From contig WGNJ01000017.1 in assembly GCA_016124635.1 (NCBI GenBank), forward strand, positions 123,698 through 187,697: a stretch of 64,000 nucleotides of DNA, read 5' to 3'. The stretch comes from Alphaproteobacteria bacterium. GTDB lineage: Bacteria; Pseudomonadota; Alphaproteobacteria; Micropepsales; Micropepsaceae. The notes under the pieces were generated by a model that was not told the DNA's origin, made no database searches, and worked only from the letters and a program-made list of their open reading frames with translations. Below, piece by piece: positions 51,109 to 60,122 of the stretch. The translations under genes and the position numbers were made by a program. Position 1 is the first letter of the stretch. Each line of letters opens with the position of its first letter.

Positions 51109-52441
51109 GAAAGCGAAGTATTTCCTGAGCCATCCTCGTGCCGGACTCGTAGGCGCCTTCGACGGATTGGCTGCGCGAGCCTGCCTGCGCTTCGCCGGCG
51201 AAGAAGACTCGCTCAGCGTGGGGCGTGTCGAGCTTGGCTCTCGCGACCACCGAACCGGGTCTCGGCGCTGCGTATGCGCCAAGCGTGTAGGGGCTCGCAC
51301 CCCAATCGGTCGCAGCGCCGCGGCGGAAGCCCCTGTCGGCATTGCTGCCGAGTATCGCGCGCAAGCGATCGCGGGCAAAGTCGATCGCGACTGCCTGAGG
51401 CTGGGTCGAAAGATCCCAAGCGAGCGAGCCGCCGATGTGACAGACGGCGAAGGGTTGGTTCATCGGATTGATCAAAAATGCGTTGCCGCGCTCATCTTGC
51501 ACTTTAGGGACGATGCTCGTGTTTTCCGGAAAGGCGAGCGCCGGCGATCCTTTGGCAAACATTAATGCGATCTTGCTGACCAAGCCCATCGGCAGGCCGA
51601 CGATTGCCTTTTGCTTTTCACCGTCGAGCGCCGGATCGAAGGTAATCGCGCCGGCTGCCAGCACGCCGGTCGATACCGTGACGAGCGCCGCCTTGGCGCG
51701 CACGGTGCCGAGCGTCGATTCCACTTCGACGCCGTTCCTTGTGGCTGAGATGCGCGTGACGCGCGCGTTGACCCTCAACGCCACGCCATCCGCCATGCGG
51801 CCGACCAGCGTGCCGAAGCCCTGGCGAACGCCGGCAATCGGTTCTCGATCTTCGCGGTCGTGCCAGTCTTGCACCGAGAAATCTTCCAGATCGACACCGA
51901 TGTCGAGCGGGCCGATGGCAGCTGCAGCGGTGGGCAACCATGCTGCAACGTCGGGGGGCAGATCCTTCGGCATGGCGGTGACCGCAGCGACGTCGTCCTC
52001 CTCGTGTGCTGCCTCACCGATCGCCTCGCCCAACGCGTCGATCGCCTGATTGTAGTTCTCGACGTCGGCCGCAGTTGCACGAGCGCCGTTCACATAGAGA
52101 GTTTCCTCTTGCTCCTCCGTGACGACGTCGAAGCCGTAAACGTGGGCGAGGCGCGCCATCACATTTTCGTCGGCGCCGTGGATCCAGGCGGCGCCGCGAT
52201 CGAAGGGAACTCCGAAAGTTGCAATGTCGGTAAAGACGCGGCCGCCGACGCGCGGGCTCGCCTCGAGCAACAAAATACTGCGTCCGCCGGCCGTTAAGAC
52301 ACGCGATGCAGACAAGCCGGCGACGCCTGCGCCGACGATCACCACGTCCGGGTTCTGCAGCGGCGCGGCATTAACCGGGCGCGCAACAGCCGAGGCGAGG
52401 CCCAGTCCCAAAACGTGACGACGCGAAAGCGGATGACGCAT
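51098..52441 (-). CDS. Flavin amine oxidase family protein with Tat signal
   Basis: The 447-residue product starts with a twin-arginine type leader (SRRHVLGLGLASAVARPV), then the dinucleotide-binding motif VVIVGAGVAGLSASRVL and ASPRVGGRVFTDIATFG, ending with VFFAGEAQAGSRSQSVEGAYESG. These are the features of flavin monoamine/polyamine oxidases. The Tat signal implies it is folded with FAD and exported to the periplasm. The substrate amine is unknown. The ATG at 52441 is preferred over an upstream frame to 52519 because it gives the Tat leader. It is divergent from a small TPR protein gene. Confidence 0.87.
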   Translation of the reverse strand: MRHPLSRRHVLGLGLASAVARPVNAAPLQNPDVVIVGAGVAGLSASRVLTAGGRSILLLEASPRVGGRVFTDIATFGVPFDRGAAWIHGADENVMARLAHVYGFDVVTEEQEETLYVNGARATAADVENYNQAIDALGEAIGEAAHEEDDVAAVTAMPKDLPPDVAAWLPTAAAAIGPLDIGVDLEDFSVQDWHDREDREPIAGVRQGFGTLVGRMADGVALRVNARVTRISATRNGVEVESTLGTVRAKAALVTVSTGVLAAGAITFDPALDGEKQKAIVGLPMGLVSKIALMFAKGSPALAFPENTSIVPKVQDERGNAFLINPMNQPFAVCHIGGSLAWDLSTQPQAVAIDFARDRLRAILGSNADRGFRRGAATDWGASPYTLGAYAAPRPGSVVARAKLDTPHAERVFFAGEAQAGSRSQSVEGAYESGTRMAQEILRFLRR

Positions 52442-52487
52442 GAAACAGGTCTTGGTTTGATCCCCGCCGCAGCCTAGCATGATCGTC

Positions 52488-53039
52488 ATGCGCATCACGC
52501 TCGTATTTCTGTTGTTCACCTTGATGTCGGTGGCGCCGCAAGCGCTCGCGGATCAGTCGGATCCGCACCTCGATCGCTTGTTCCTCCAGTTGTCCAAGGC
52601 GACGACGCCACCCGAAGCGCAAGGCGTTGAAAAGGAAATTCAATCGCTGTGGCTGGTGTCGGGCAGCGATACCGTCGACGTGCTGATGGGGCGGGCGCAA
52701 GCTTCGATCGGCGTGCAGGATGCGGCGACGGCAAAGAAGTTGTTCGACGCCGTGACTGAGATGCGGCCGAACTACGCGGAGGTTTGGTACGAGCGCGGTG
52801 CGCTGCTGGCGGCAGTCGGAAGTCCGCAGGAAGCTTTGCCCGATCTCGAGCGGGCGATCGATCTGGAGCCGCGGCATTATCCGGCAATCGTTCTCGCGGG
52901 CAGGATTGCCGAAGAGACGGGCAACAAGCACGCGGCCCTCGACTTCTATCGCAAGGCGGTTGCGATCAATCCGCAGCTCGAGGCGACGAGACGCAAGATC
53001 GCTGCGCTCGCTGCCGAACTCGAAGGCAAAGATATCTAG
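52488..53039 (+). CDS. Exported TPR protein
   Basis: The 183-residue product has a signal peptide (MRITLVFLLFTLMSVAPQAL). It has three to four tetratricopeptide repeats from about residue 60 on, for example EVWYERGALLAAVGSPQEALPDLERAIDLE and ALDFYRKAVAINPQLEATRRK. It is probably periplasmic and mediates protein contacts. An in-frame ATG nine bases upstream is an alternative start. It is divergent from the Tat-dependent oxidase gene and convergent with pyruvate kinase. Partner unknown. Confidence 0.8.
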   Translation: MRITLVFLLFTLMSVAPQALADQSDPHLDRLFLQLSKATTPPEAQGVEKEIQSLWLVSGSDTVDVLMGRAQASIGVQDAATAKKLFDAVTEMRPNYAEVWYERGALLAAVGSPQEALPDLERAIDLEPRHYPAIVLAGRIAEETGNKHAALDFYRKAVAINPQLEATRRKIAALAAELEGKDI

Positions 53040-54463
53040 CCGACGTTGCGGCCGACGAAGGCGACCCGCAATAGGTTGGTTGCGCCGGGTGTCCCGAATG
53101 GGAAGCCCGCGGTGACCACGATGCGCTGTCCGGCGCCGGCGAAGCCTTCGCGGAAAGCAATGCGGCAGGCGCGATCGACCATGTCCTCGAAGTCGTGCGC
53201 ATCTTCCGTCACGACGCAGTGCAAGCCCCAAGCGATCGCCAGCCGTCTGCCTGTTGAAGCGACCGGCGAGAGCGCGATGATCGGCGCGCTTGGCCGTTCG
53301 CGCGCCGCGCGGAGACCGGTCGAGCCGGAACCCGTCCAGCAGACGATGGCAGCCGCTTTGATGGTGCGAGCGACCTGACGCGAGGCGGCGGTGATTGCGT
53401 CGGGCGTCGTGCCCTCGGGTTCGCCGCGCGTCGCGTCCATGAGCATGCGATACTGCGGATCCTCTTCGGTGGAGCGCGCGATCCGGTCCATCATGTCGAC
53501 GGCTTCGACGGGGTATTTGCCGGACGCCGATTCTGCCGAGAGCATCACGGCGTCGGCGCCATCGAAGACGGCGGTTGCAACGTCCGAGACTTCGGCGCGC
53601 GTCGGCATCGGACTCGAAATCATGGATTCGAGCATTTGAGTCGCGACGACGACCGGCTTGCCTGCGTGGCGCGCTGCGCGGGTGATTTGCTTCTGACGGC
53701 TGGGCACCTGCTCGATCGGAAGCTCGACGCCGAGATCGCCGCGGGCCACCATCAAGGCGTCCGCAAGCTCGATGATTTCATCGAGGCGCTCGAATGCCGC
53801 GGGCTTTTCGATCTTGGCGAGCACGCCGGCGCGGCCCGCGACGATCTTACGGGCTTCGGCCACGTCTTCGGGCCGCTGCACGAAGGAGAGGGCGATCCAA
53901 TCCACACCGGCCTCAAGCGCGCGATCGAGGTCGGCGCGATCTTTTGCCGAAAGGGCGGCGATCGGCAGGATCGTGTCCGGAACGTTGACTCCCTTGCGGT
54001 CGGTGAGCTTGCCGCCCACTTCGACACGCGCGGTGACGTAGTCGGGGTGCACGTCCTCGATGCGCAGGCGCAGCTTTCCGTCGTCTATCAGCAGCTGGCC
54101 GCCCGGCTTTAGGACGGAGAACACCTCCTTGTGAGGCAGGCTCAGATGTGTTGCATCGCCCGGCTCGGGATCGAGACCGATGCGCACGACGCTGTCCTTG
54201 ACGAGATCAGTAGAGCCTCCAGCAACGGCACCGATACGCAGTTTCGGGCCCTGCAGATCGGCGAGGATACCGATCGGGCGATCGAGCTCGGTCTCGATCT
54301 GGCGGATGGTTTGGACGAACGCGTTGAGGCCCGCGTGATCCGTGTGGCTCATGTTGATGCGGAAAACGTCGGCACCTGCTTCGAACAGCCTGCGAATGGT
54401 GGTGGCGTCGCGCGAGGCGGGACCCAATGTCGCGAGGATTTTGACTTTGCGGCGGCGACGCAT
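53036..54463 (-). CDS. pyk: Pyruvate kinase
   Basis: The 475-residue enzyme has KILATLGPASRD at the start, [35 protein letters not shown], the Mg/K site LMVARGDLGVELP and MLESMISSPMPTRAEVSDVATAVFDGADAVMLS. These motifs identify pyruvate kinase clearly. It converts phosphoenolpyruvate and ADP to pyruvate and ATP. It is the last gene of the minus-strand series glycerate kinase, DUF1036, pyk; the DUF1036 stop lies 24 bases before it. Its 3' end overlaps the TPR gene by four bases. Confidence 0.97.
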   Translation of the reverse strand: MRRRRKVKILATLGPASRDATTIRRLFEAGADVFRINMSHTDHAGLNAFVQTIRQIETELDRPIGILADLQGPKLRIGAVAGGSTDLVKDSVVRIGLDPEPGDATHLSLPHKEVFSVLKPGGQLLIDDGKLRLRIEDVHPDYVTARVEVGGKLTDRKGVNVPDTILPIAALSAKDRADLDRALEAGVDWIALSFVQRPEDVAEARKIVAGRAGVLAKIEKPAAFERLDEIIELADALMVARGDLGVELPIEQVPSRQKQITRAARHAGKPVVVATQMLESMISSPMPTRAEVSDVATAVFDGADAVMLSAESASGKYPVEAVDMMDRIARSTEEDPQYRMLMDATRGEPEGTTPDAITAASRQVARTIKAAAIVCWTGSGSTGLRAARERPSAPIIALSPVASTGRRLAIAWGLHCVVTEDAHDFEDMVDRACRIAFREGFAGAGQRIVVTAGFPFGTPGATNLLRVAFVGRNVG

Positions 54464-54487
54464 CGATGACTCGCGTTCTTATCTGGT

Positions 54488-54895
54488 TCAGTCGGAGAGA
54501 TTGTGCGTCCAGCTCGGGAAGTCGCCGGTGTCGATCTCGAAGAAACCGGCTTCCTTATAGCCGCGTTCGTGGCACTGCTTGCGGCCTTTGATCGTGAAGT
54601 TGCCAGTCGAGACGCAGAAGGAATAGCGATTGCTGTCCCATGCGCCCTCGACGCCTTCTTGCACGCCCCGGAGGTAATAGTAACGCGCCGTTAGCGGGCC
54701 TTCGAGGATGTCGGCGCAGGATTTTGGAGGCACGCGCCACCATCCCTCGCTGAGCCATTCCTTGCCGTCAAAACGTCCGAGCGCGATCAAGGCTGCGATT
54801 TCCGTCTTGTTACAAATCGTCAATTTGGCTTGTGCCGGTGTCGCGAGGCCGAGCGAAAGCGACAACGCCGCGACTGCCAAGGCGAGAACCTTCAT
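54488..54895 (-). CDS. DUF1036 family exported protein
   Basis: The 135-residue product has a signal peptide (MKVLALAVAALSLSLGLATP, cut after about AQA). The DUF1036 core contains LTICNKTEIAALIALGRFDGKEWLSEGWWRVPPKSCADIL and RYYYLRGVQEGVEGAWDSNRYSFC, with four to five cysteines likely forming disulfides. It is probably a secreted beta-fold protein; function is unknown in the family. Its position directly before pyruvate kinase is common in alphaproteobacteria. The ATG at 54895 is preferred to a GTG one codon upstream. Confidence 0.88.
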   Translation of the reverse strand: MKVLALAVAALSLSLGLATPAQAKLTICNKTEIAALIALGRFDGKEWLSEGWWRVPPKSCADILEGPLTARYYYLRGVQEGVEGAWDSNRYSFCVSTGNFTIKGRKQCHERGYKEAGFFEIDTGDFPSWTHNLSD

Positions 54896-54957
54896 CACTG
54901 TGTCGGGACTTTGAGATTCGTCACCGAGGCAGATTACGTCGAGCCCCGCCTATCGCG

Positions 54958-56220
54958 TCAATTGTCCGGCATCACGAGGATGGCGCGAAAATCGTTGACG
55001 TTGGTGCGGGTCGGACCGGTGACGACAGATTGTCCCAGCTTGTCGAAAAAGGTTCCGGCGTCGTTCCGTTGTTCCGCCGACGCCGGATCGAGTCCAAGCT
55101 GTTGCGCTCGGACAAGAGTGTCCGGCCCTATCCAAGCACCGGCAGCATCATCACTTCCGTCGATGCCGTCAGTGTCGCATGCGATCGCCCAGGTCCTCTG
55201 GGCTCCCTGAAGCGCGCGTGCCAGCGCCAAGAGATGTTGGCGATTGGGGCCGCCGCGCCCGTCGCCCTTGACAGTGACGGTGAGTTCGCCGCCGGACAAT
55301 AGTAGCAAGGGTTTCTTCGGGCGCTTCAAGCCGCGCACGATCTCGGCGTGATTGCGCGCCACTTGGCGGCTGTCGCCCTCGACATCCGCACCCAGGATCA
55401 AAACATCGAAGCCGAGGCGATGAGCCTCCTTCGAAGCCGCGGAGAGCGCGTCCATCCCGCGCGCAATAATCGTCGCCTCGCTATTGGCCAGGCGCGGATC
55501 GCCCGGTTTGATGGATTCGTAGCGCCGGTCATTAAGGATGGCAGCGATACTGGGCGGCGTTGTGATGCCGTGCGCTGTCAAGATTCGCTTCGCGTCGTTC
55601 TGCGTCGTGGTGTCTGTAACTGTCGGGCCGGAAGCCAGAACCGAGATGTCGTCGCGCGGGACGTCCGAGATGGCGAGCGTTATGACGCGTGCCGGGTATG
55701 CGGCAGCCGCGAGGCGGCCACCTTTGATGAGCGAAAGGTGCTTGCGGACGCAATTGATTTCACCAATTGCGGCGCCCGAGAGGATAAGCGACTTGGACAG
55801 CGCTTGTTTTTCCGCAAGCGTGACCGGAGGGATCGGTGCGCTCCACAAGGCGGACCCACCGCCCGAAAGCAATACGACCACGACGTCGTCTGCCGAAAGT
55901 TCATGCACGCTTGCGAGCGCCTGCTGGGCGGACTGTGCGCCCGCCGCGTCGGGAAGCGGGTGCCCCGCCTCGACAATCTGGATCCACTTGGTCGGAATTC
56001 CGTGGCCATAGCGCGTGACGACCAGGCCTTCGAGAGGAGCACCCCAAGCATCTTCAACTGCCGCCGCCATCGCCGCCGACGCCTTGCCCGCGCCGAGTAC
56101 GATCACCCGCCCGGACGGTCGCGGCGGCAACGCCTTCGGAACAACCCGGGACGGGTGGCAAGCTGCAACGGCGATTTCGAAGAGATCGCTTAGGATCTCT
56201 GGAGGTGTGCGCTCGCTCAT
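54958..56220 (-). CDS. Glycerate 2-kinase (DUF4147/MOFRL, TtuD-type)
   Basis: The 420-residue product has the glycerate 2-kinase fold: IVLGAGKASAAMAAAVEDAWG near the start, TKWIQIVEAGHPLPDAAGAQSAQQAL, VVVLLSGGGSALWSAP, GEINCVRKHLSLIKGGRLA, LLLSGGELTVTVKGDGRGGPNRQ (the MOFRL region) and CDTDGIDGSDDAAGAW. It phosphorylates D-glycerate to 2-phosphoglycerate. The same family is often annotated as hydroxypyruvate reductase, which is a historical name. It is upstream of DUF1036 and pyk on the same strand. Together with glcDEF it can connect glycolate/glyoxylate products to pyruvate. Confidence 0.9.
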   Translation of the reverse strand: MSERTPPEILSDLFEIAVAACHPSRVVPKALPPRPSGRVIVLGAGKASAAMAAAVEDAWGAPLEGLVVTRYGHGIPTKWIQIVEAGHPLPDAAGAQSAQQALASVHELSADDVVVVLLSGGGSALWSAPIPPVTLAEKQALSKSLILSGAAIGEINCVRKHLSLIKGGRLAAAAYPARVITLAISDVPRDDISVLASGPTVTDTTTQNDAKRILTAHGITTPPSIAAILNDRRYESIKPGDPRLANSEATIIARGMDALSAASKEAHRLGFDVLILGADVEGDSRQVARNHAEIVRGLKRPKKPLLLLSGGELTVTVKGDGRGGPNRQHLLALARALQGAQRTWAIACDTDGIDGSDDAAGAWIGPDTLVRAQQLGLDPASAEQRNDAGTFFDKLGQSVVTGPTRTNVNDFRAILVMPDN

Positions 56221-56306
56221 CTCCCCAATTCTTTCGTGAGGGGTTGTGACAGTGCGCGGTACTGAAGGCTATGCTTGCGCCACGATCGTACGCATAGCGT
56301 GGGGCG

Positions 56307-57056
56307 ATGCCAAAAGACGAAACTAGCGTGCGTTCGCCGCTGATCTTTGTTTGCGATCACGCGTCGAACGCGCTGCCGCCTGAGTATGGCGCACTCGGCC
56401 TGTCGCGGGAAGCCTTTGCGCGCCATATCGCGTACGATATTGGGGCGGCCGACGTGACGGTGGCGCTGGCGGCGCGCTTCTCGGCTCCCGCCATCTTGGG
56501 ACAGTACTCGCGCTTACTCGTCGATCTCAATCGCGGTCCCGATGATCCGACGCTTGTGATGAAGCTATCCGACCGGGCGATTATCCCGGGAAATGCGCGA
56601 GCAGACGCCGCCGAGGTCGCGAAGCGCATGCGGCTCTACTACCAGCCGTATCATGATCGCATCAAAGCGGAGATCGCGCGCGTACAAGGCGCAGGGCAGG
56701 CGCCGGTACTGATTTCGATCCACAGCTTCACGCCCGATTGGCGAGGCTGGATGCGGCCATGGCATGTCGGCATTCTGTGGAGCGAGAAAGATCAACGGCT
56801 TGCGCGTTTCATGCTGGCGCGGCTGGCGCGCGAAAGCGACCTGCGGGTCGGCGACAATGAGCCCTATTCGGGCGAGCTTGAGGGCGATTGCATGAGTCAA
56901 CACGCGGTCGCGCATGGTCTGGCCCACGTATTGATCGAGCTGCGGCAGGATTTGGTGGATACGGCAGAGAAGGCACAGAAATGGGCGGCGCGCCTCGGCC
57001 CGGTCTTGCAGGAGGCGCTCGAAGTTCTAGATCTACAACCGCTCGCACGGAGATGA
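56307..57056 (+). CDS. N-formylglutamate amidohydrolase family protein, copy 2
   Basis: The 249-residue protein of the short HutG-like branch has LIFVCDHASNALPPEYGALG at the start, LVDLNRGPDDPTLVMKLSDRAIIPGN, VLISIHSFTPDWRG and the C-terminal VAHGLAHVLIELRQDLV. The family name is formal; members of this branch may act on other N-acylated amino acids. It is divergent from the glycerate kinase gene and three bases upstream of the DUF1244 gene. A longer, distinct family member is at 29668-30597. Confidence 0.83.
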   Translation: MPKDETSVRSPLIFVCDHASNALPPEYGALGLSREAFARHIAYDIGAADVTVALAARFSAPAILGQYSRLLVDLNRGPDDPTLVMKLSDRAIIPGNARADAAEVAKRMRLYYQPYHDRIKAEIARVQGAGQAPVLISIHSFTPDWRGWMRPWHVGILWSEKDQRLARFMLARLARESDLRVGDNEPYSGELEGDCMSQHAVAHGLAHVLIELRQDLVDTAEKAQKWAARLGPVLQEALEVLDLQPLARR

Positions 57057-57059
57057 GCG

Positions 57060-57359
57060 ATGGACCAACAAACTCGCATGGAAATTGAGGCAGCCGCTTT
57101 TCGCCGCTTGGTTGAACACCTTCGCAAGCGAACGGATGTGCAGAACATCGACATGATGAACCTTGCGGGCTTCTGCCGCAATTGCCTGGGCGATTGGTTC
57201 AAGGAGGCGGCACAAGAGCGCGGCATCGCGTTGTCGAAGGACGATGCACGCGCCGAGATCTACGGTATGCCACCGGCCGAATGGAAAGCGCGCTACCAAA
57301 TAGAGGCTTCGGTCGAACAGAAAGCCGCCTTCGAAAAATCCCACAAGAATCATTCTTGA
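57060..57359 (+). CDS. DUF1244 family protein
   Basis: The 99-residue protein MDQQTRMEIEAAAFRRLVEH, then LRKRTDVQNIDMMNLAGFCRNCLGDWFKEAAQERGI, is a typical DUF1244 protein with the conserved NLAGFCRNCL motif (two cysteines CxxC). It is largely helical and soluble. Function unknown. The start ATG overlaps nothing but follows the amidohydrolase stop by three bases, indicating one transcript. Confidence 0.93.
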   Translation: MDQQTRMEIEAAAFRRLVEHLRKRTDVQNIDMMNLAGFCRNCLGDWFKEAAQERGIALSKDDARAEIYGMPPAEWKARYQIEASVEQKAAFEKSHKNHS

Positions 57360-57441
57360 CGGTAATTGCGCCGTTTAGGGCCCGCAGCTAGTGTCGCGGC
57401 CCTTCTATTCCCCTTCGCGTTTCATTACCCGGGTGTTCGCC

Positions 57442-57687
57442 ATGGCCAGACCGAATTTCGCCAAGGATCAGTTGAAGTCCATCGTCGACCGTGTCGAGCG
57501 GCTCGAAGAGGAGAAGGCCGCGCTTTCGGGCGACATCAAAGAGGTTTATGCGGAAGCCAAGGGTCACGGCTTCGACACCAAAATCGTTCGCCAAGTCGTG
57601 CGACTGCGGAAGATGGACACGACGGAACGCGAGGAACGCGACGCGCTGCTCGACCTCTATATGTCCGCGTTGGGTATGGCGAGCTAG
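57442..57687 (+). CDS. gapR: Nucleoid-associated protein GapR (DUF2312)
   Basis: The 81-residue protein consists of an N-terminal coiled coil ([42 protein letters not shown]) and a C-terminal helix with [32 protein letters not shown]. This matches DUF2312/GapR, which encircles overtwisted DNA in alphaproteobacteria and aids replication by stimulating topoisomerases. The ATG at 57442 gives the usual length; an in-frame start at 57391 adds 17 residues not expected. It follows DUF1244 by 82 bases. Confidence 0.94.
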   Translation: MARPNFAKDQLKSIVDRVERLEEEKAALSGDIKEVYAEAKGHGFDTKIVRQVVRLRKMDTTEREERDALLDLYMSALGMAS

Positions 57688-57799
57688 CGACTGCGTTCGG
57701 GCGCAGCTCTTGTGGTTAAGGTCTTCGCCATCACTGCGGGCCACTGCGGTTCGCATGCATCCTGCGCTATGTTCGACGGAGCAAGTCGAGCAATGAGCG

Positions 57800-59107
57800 G
57801 TGAAAGCGGCTGACGAGCGCGGGTTTGATTTGGGTGCGTGGCGCGTCGATCCGGCACGCCGCGTTCTCATCGCGCTCGACGGCGGCCGTGAAGTCCGCCT
57901 CGAGCCGCGAACGATGGACGTGCTGTTGCTGCTCGCGAGCGAAGCTGGAGCGGTAATTTCGAAGGATAGGATCGTCGCCAGCGTTTGGGGCAAGCGTGCA
58001 ATCGGCGATGACACGCTCGCTTCGGTTATCAGCCGTTTGCGTTCGGCGCTGAGCGACGGCAAAGCCGGCCGTTACATCGAGACCGTCAGCAAGCGCGGCT
58101 ATCGCCTGTTGAAGTATCCGGCGCACGAAACTGCATCCGCGACGCCGGCCCGCGGACAAGACACCGTCGATGGTCTCATTGGAAAGGGCCTTGCCGCGCT
58201 ACACACGCCGGTACCGAGCGCGCTTACTCAAGCGCGCGCTTACTTCGAAGGAGCGATCGAGCGCGGGGCAGATCGTGCCGATGCACACGCCGGTTTCGCT
58301 CAGGTGTTGTTCGCGCAGCATCTAAATGGGCAGGGGCGAGACTTGATCGCTCTCGCCAAGGCGTCGGCGCTGACGGCGACGGCGCTCGACGATACATACG
58401 CGCCAGGCTGGGCCGCACTCGGCTACGCGACGCTCATCGCGAACCGCGACTTTGCCGCCGCCGATCGTTCCCTCACAAAAGCAATCGAATTGAATCCCGC
58501 GCTTTTATCCGCTCGACGGTATCGCGCGTTCGCTATGGCGACGGTCGGCCGTTTCGTGGAAGCTGAACGTGAAGCACGCGCCGCCGTCGAGATCGAGCCC
58601 TTGTCCTTTGCCGCTCGAGCCGATCTTTTGCAGATGCTGCTCGTCGCTCGGCGCTACCGTCACGTGGCCGCTGAAGCAGGCCGAATCATCAGAATAGTTG
58701 CGGCTTCGAGCGAGATCTGGAGCGCGAAGGGTTGGGCGCACTTCTTTCTCGGCGAAGAAAAGCCAGCCGTGGAGGCGTTGCTCGAAAGCCTGAAATTGTG
58801 GGGGACGGACAACGCGTCACTGCTGCGTCTGGCGCGCGCGCATCACACCGGCGGCATGGCCGGCTTGTTTTCCGCTGGTGCCGCGTTGCTCGATGCGCAG
58901 CGCGTGCTGTTCGTTCCCCGACCGCTCGATATCGCGATATTGCGCGCTGGAGCGGGCGAGGAAGAGGCTGCGTTCGAGGCACTCGAAAGGGCTGTCGAAC
59001 GCGATGACCCGTTTCTCCTGTTGATGCCGTATCTGCCGCACCTCGATCGGCTGCGAAACTACCCGCGGTTTGCAGACTTGCTCTCGCGCGTGCGACCCGC
59101 GAGCTGA
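57800..59107 (+). CDS. Winged-helix (OmpR-type) regulator with TPR domain
   Basis: The product is 435 residues. The N-terminal winged helix (about residues 8-105) contains LEPRTMDVLLLLASEAGAVISKDRIVASVWGKRAIGDDTLASVISRLRSAL and ETVSKRGYRL, like CadC and ToxR-type output domains. The remainder is a TPR superhelix (DDTYAPGWAALGYATLIANR, RSLTKAIELNPALLSARRYRAFAM). There is no membrane helix between them, unlike CadC, so the TPR part probably senses or contacts a partner in the cytoplasm. The start is a GTG. Target genes unknown. Confidence 0.83.
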   Translation: MKAADERGFDLGAWRVDPARRVLIALDGGREVRLEPRTMDVLLLLASEAGAVISKDRIVASVWGKRAIGDDTLASVISRLRSALSDGKAGRYIETVSKRGYRLLKYPAHETASATPARGQDTVDGLIGKGLAALHTPVPSALTQARAYFEGAIERGADRADAHAGFAQVLFAQHLNGQGRDLIALAKASALTATALDDTYAPGWAALGYATLIANRDFAAADRSLTKAIELNPALLSARRYRAFAMATVGRFVEAEREARAAVEIEPLSFAARADLLQMLLVARRYRHVAAEAGRIIRIVAASSEIWSAKGWAHFFLGEEKPAVEALLESLKLWGTDNASLLRLARAHHTGGMAGLFSAGAALLDAQRVLFVPRPLDIAILRAGAGEEEAAFEALERAVERDDPFLLLMPYLPHLDRLRNYPRFADLLSRVRPAS

Positions 59108-59206
59108 ACCGCCGCAAGAAATTCCCAAGGTTTGTCCAAGGACGCCGCAAACACATTGCGGGCGTTCGCGCGCAGCTTTCATCCGCCAACACAGTGGAGG
59201 AAGGCT

Positions 59207-60091
59207 ATGTCACGCAAGAGTCAGGAATCAGAAGGCAAGTCCGGAGCGCTAGGGACACTGATCAAGTCGGTGGTGTCGGGAAGCGTGATCGCTATCGTCG
59301 GGATCGGAATTTGGGGCGGCTTGCTTTCGGCGGCCCAAGCCAACCCTCACGTTCTGCCATACGTCGTCCCCGCAATGTCGGCGGTGCTTCTCATCGGGGC
59401 CGCTTACTTGAAATGGGTGCGGTGGCCGAGAACGGGATACGAGTTTCGCCGTGCCGGTGTGCGTTTGAGCGCCGTATCTGCGGCTGCCTTCTTCACGTCG
59501 CTTGCCGCGGGTTGGAGCACGATGCTTTGCGGCTTCCTGGTGTATGTCGCGCATCGTTCGCTCGCGGGTCTCGGTGGCGAAGGGATGCTCCACTTCCCGC
59601 AGACTTCGTTTGCCAATTTAGCGCCGGGCCTGCTCATGGCAGGCATCGTTGCGGGTGTTGTCGAAGAGGTGGCGTTTCGGGGCTTCATGCAAGGAACGCT
59701 CGAACGGCGCTTCGGAATTGTTCCAGCCATTGCCGTGAGTGGTTTGCTTTGGGCCGCCTTTCATCTGAACCACAGTTACTTCGCCGAAGAACCGCTGCTG
59801 TGGCCCGCGATCTTCCTCGCCGTCGCCACGATTTTGGGTACCATCGCGCATCGAACCGACTCGCTCATCCCAGGGATCGCTGTTCATTCGGGCTTCGATG
59901 CCGCCTATTTTCTCCTTGCTGGATATCTTGCGCCGCGCACGTCACCGATCGTGTTCATACAATCCGTCATGAGTCCGCCGTCGATGATCGCGGTCGCAGG
60001 CCTCGCGGGTGCTGTCGCCTTGATAAGCTGGCTCGCGTTCTTCCGCGCTACCGCGGAGCGGCGAATGGCTTCCGCGCTGGCGGCGGGATAG
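59207..60091 (+). CDS. CPBP-family intramembrane metalloprotease
   Basis: The 294-residue product has about seven to eight membrane segments and the Abi/CPBP motif VVEEVAFRGFMQGTLERRFG (EExxxR) near residue 165, followed by SGLLWAAFHLNH (FxxxH) and AVHSGFDAAYFLLAG (HxxxN/D-type). Relatives cleave prenylated or other membrane proteins, or protect against bacteriocins. GGAGGAAGGCT precedes the ATG. The gene lies 99 bases after the winged-helix regulator, on the same strand. Confidence 0.88.
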   Translation: MSRKSQESEGKSGALGTLIKSVVSGSVIAIVGIGIWGGLLSAAQANPHVLPYVVPAMSAVLLIGAAYLKWVRWPRTGYEFRRAGVRLSAVSAAAFFTSLAAGWSTMLCGFLVYVAHRSLAGLGGEGMLHFPQTSFANLAPGLLMAGIVAGVVEEVAFRGFMQGTLERRFGIVPAIAVSGLLWAAFHLNHSYFAEEPLLWPAIFLAVATILGTIAHRTDSLIPGIAVHSGFDAAYFLLAGYLAPRTSPIVFIQSVMSPPSMIAVAGLAGAVALISWLAFFRATAERRMASALAAG

Positions 60092-60122
60092 AAGTGAGGG
60101 CTCAGCTTATGAGGCCAAGGCT

